Shown in pieces: positions 20,850 through 21,308 of a stretch of 21,308 nt of DNA (positions within the stretch are counted from its first letter, which is position 1; every line of letters begins with the position of its first letter). Both the position numbers and the translations under genes were made by a program. Source of the stretch: an uncultured Collinsella sp. (lineage in GTDB: Bacteria; Actinomycetota; Coriobacteriia; Coriobacteriales; Coriobacteriaceae). The stretch covers positions 1 through 21,308 of the forward strand of contig CABQXG010000003.1 of NCBI GenBank assembly GCA_902468045.1, in the 5' to 3' direction. The notes under the pieces were generated by a model, which did not search any database, had not been told where the DNA came from, and saw nothing but the letters and a program-made list of their open reading frames with translations.

Positions 20850-21053
20850 ATGAACCTGTCGGAGAAGGTCAACGAGTACGCCGAAACGAATGGTGTTACA
20901 CGTGACGCGCTGGCAGACAGTCTCGGTATGAGCCGATCTTCGTTCTTTAACAAAGTTCGAGGCTCGTACGAGTTCAGCCTGTCTGAAGCCTACGCGCTAT
21001 CTCGCATCCTCGGCGTTTCGTTGGACGAGCTGCATGAGCTAGCGGTGGCCTAA
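20850..21053 (+). CDS. Cro-like HTH protein
   Basis: 67 residues, a single helix-turn-helix domain (VTRDALADSLGMSRSSFFNK at about 16-35) ending GVSLDELHELAVA. AAGGAG (20840-20845) precedes ATG 20850. First gene of the rightward early operon, directly behind the operators, so it is the probable antagonist of the repressor. Its stop overlaps the next start (TAATG). Confidence 0.75.
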   Translation: MNLSEKVNEYAETNGVTRDALADSLGMSRSSFFNKVRGSYEFSLSEAYALSRILGVSLDELHELAVA

Positions 21054-21184
21054 TGAGCGACGAGAAGCAACAGGAGCAGCGTCAGAAGACGGCCCGCGAA
21101 GTTGCCTTTGACGGCATGTGCTCGACGATCCGCCAAGCATATCGCGAGTGGGAACGCCAGCAGAAGGGAGAAGCGAAGGCGTGA
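21053..21184 (+). CDS. Small early protein, unknown
   Basis: 43 residues, Gln/Glu/Arg/Lys-rich and helical (SDEKQQEQRQKTAREVAFDG start; ends REWERQQKGEAKA). Start ATG 21053 overlaps the stop of the Cro-like gene by one base, and its own stop overlaps the next start (GTGA). The tight coupling on both sides is the main evidence that it is a real gene. No function can be given. Confidence 0.55.
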   Translation: MSDEKQQEQRQKTAREVAFDGMCSTIRQAYREWERQQKGEAKA

Positions 21185-21308
21185 GGCAATGGTCGACACG
21201 TGAACTCAGATACCTCGAAGAGCACGCCGGAGACGGCGCCAAGCAGGTAGCCAAGGACCTCGGGCGCTCCATCGACTCAGTGAAGCATATGGCGCGGAAG
21301 TGCGGACT
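21181..21308 (+). CDS. Myb/SANT-like HTH early protein, 5' part only
   Basis: 42 residues before the window ends. The pattern RQWSTRELRYLEEHAGDGAK followed by QVAKDLGRSIDSVKHMARKC matches small phage helix-turn-helix proteins in which a Trp-led first helix is followed by A-x-x-LGRS-x-x-SV-x-x-x-A. It begins at GTG 21181, overlapping the stop of the previous gene by four bases. It probably binds DNA in the phage early region. Confidence 0.6.
   Translation, partial: MRQWSTRELRYLEEHAGDGAKQVAKDLGRSIDSVKHMARKCG

Larger units (their letters stand above)
18588..21308. mobile_element. Left end of a second integrated element (prophage-like), cut by the window
   Basis: It starts at the tRNA-derived repeat with a leftward module of serine recombinase, unknown gene and XRE repressor, then a divergent operator region and rightward small early genes (Cro-like, 43-residue protein, HTH protein). 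This is the usual arrangement of a temperate phage lysogeny/early region. The far end and any structural genes are outside the window, so an ICE is not excluded. Confidence 0.75.

Overview
The window looks like a piece of a Coriobacteriia chromosome, most likely Collinsella or a close relative. This is an inference from high GC, a hydrogenase-maturation gene, a four-domain mannose-family PTS with its DUF956 companion, and a LAxTG-type sorting signal. No database search was possible.

Layout. (1) 1-5233 is host chromosome: the 3' end of an FAD/4Fe-4S oxidoreductase, hypA, a 400-bp AT-rich gap, then the PTS operon (fused EIIA-EIIB, EIIC, EIID), a long hairpin terminator, the DUF956 gene and a three-and-a-bit-unit array of 61-62 bp hairpin repeats. 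(2) 5234-5309 is tRNA-Arg(CCT). Its 3' 46 bases recur perfectly at 18588-18633. (3) Between the two copies lies a 13.3-kb integrative mobilizable element. It has a tyrosine integrase, an excisionase-like protein and a winged-helix protein at its right end, MobC plus relaxase in the middle, and no conjugation machinery, so transfer would need a helper. Cargo is a roughly 1,100-residue wall-anchored CAP-domain coiled-coil protein beside a divergent XRE regulator, a zinc-finger-like lipoprotein, a candidate type I toxin peptide, three overlapping calcineurin-like phosphoesterase genes and a coiled-coil protein. (4) From 18588 rightwards a second element begins, truncated by the window: a large serine recombinase, an unknown gene, a repressor/Cro-like pair around three operators, and small early genes. 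It looks like a prophage or similar element. The two elements therefore sit in tandem at one tRNA gene.

How it works together. The first 13 residues' worth of element-2 recombinase C-terminus (469-481) is read from the antisense strand of the tRNA 3' half. Each element also places a hairpin terminator 9-13 nt beyond the tRNA CCA, which would preserve tRNA 3' processing after insertion. The first element is unusually rich in perfect inverted repeats: a phased 15-bp palindrome array near its left end, a run of five hairpins before mobC (candidate oriT or structured leader), and nested hairpins before the coiled-coil gene and in its right part.

The best leads are the phased palindrome array, the hairpin run, the type I toxin candidate with matching 5'/3' complementary segments, the triple phosphoesterase cassette, and a one-base frameshift that removes the charged tail of the surface protein's sorting signal.
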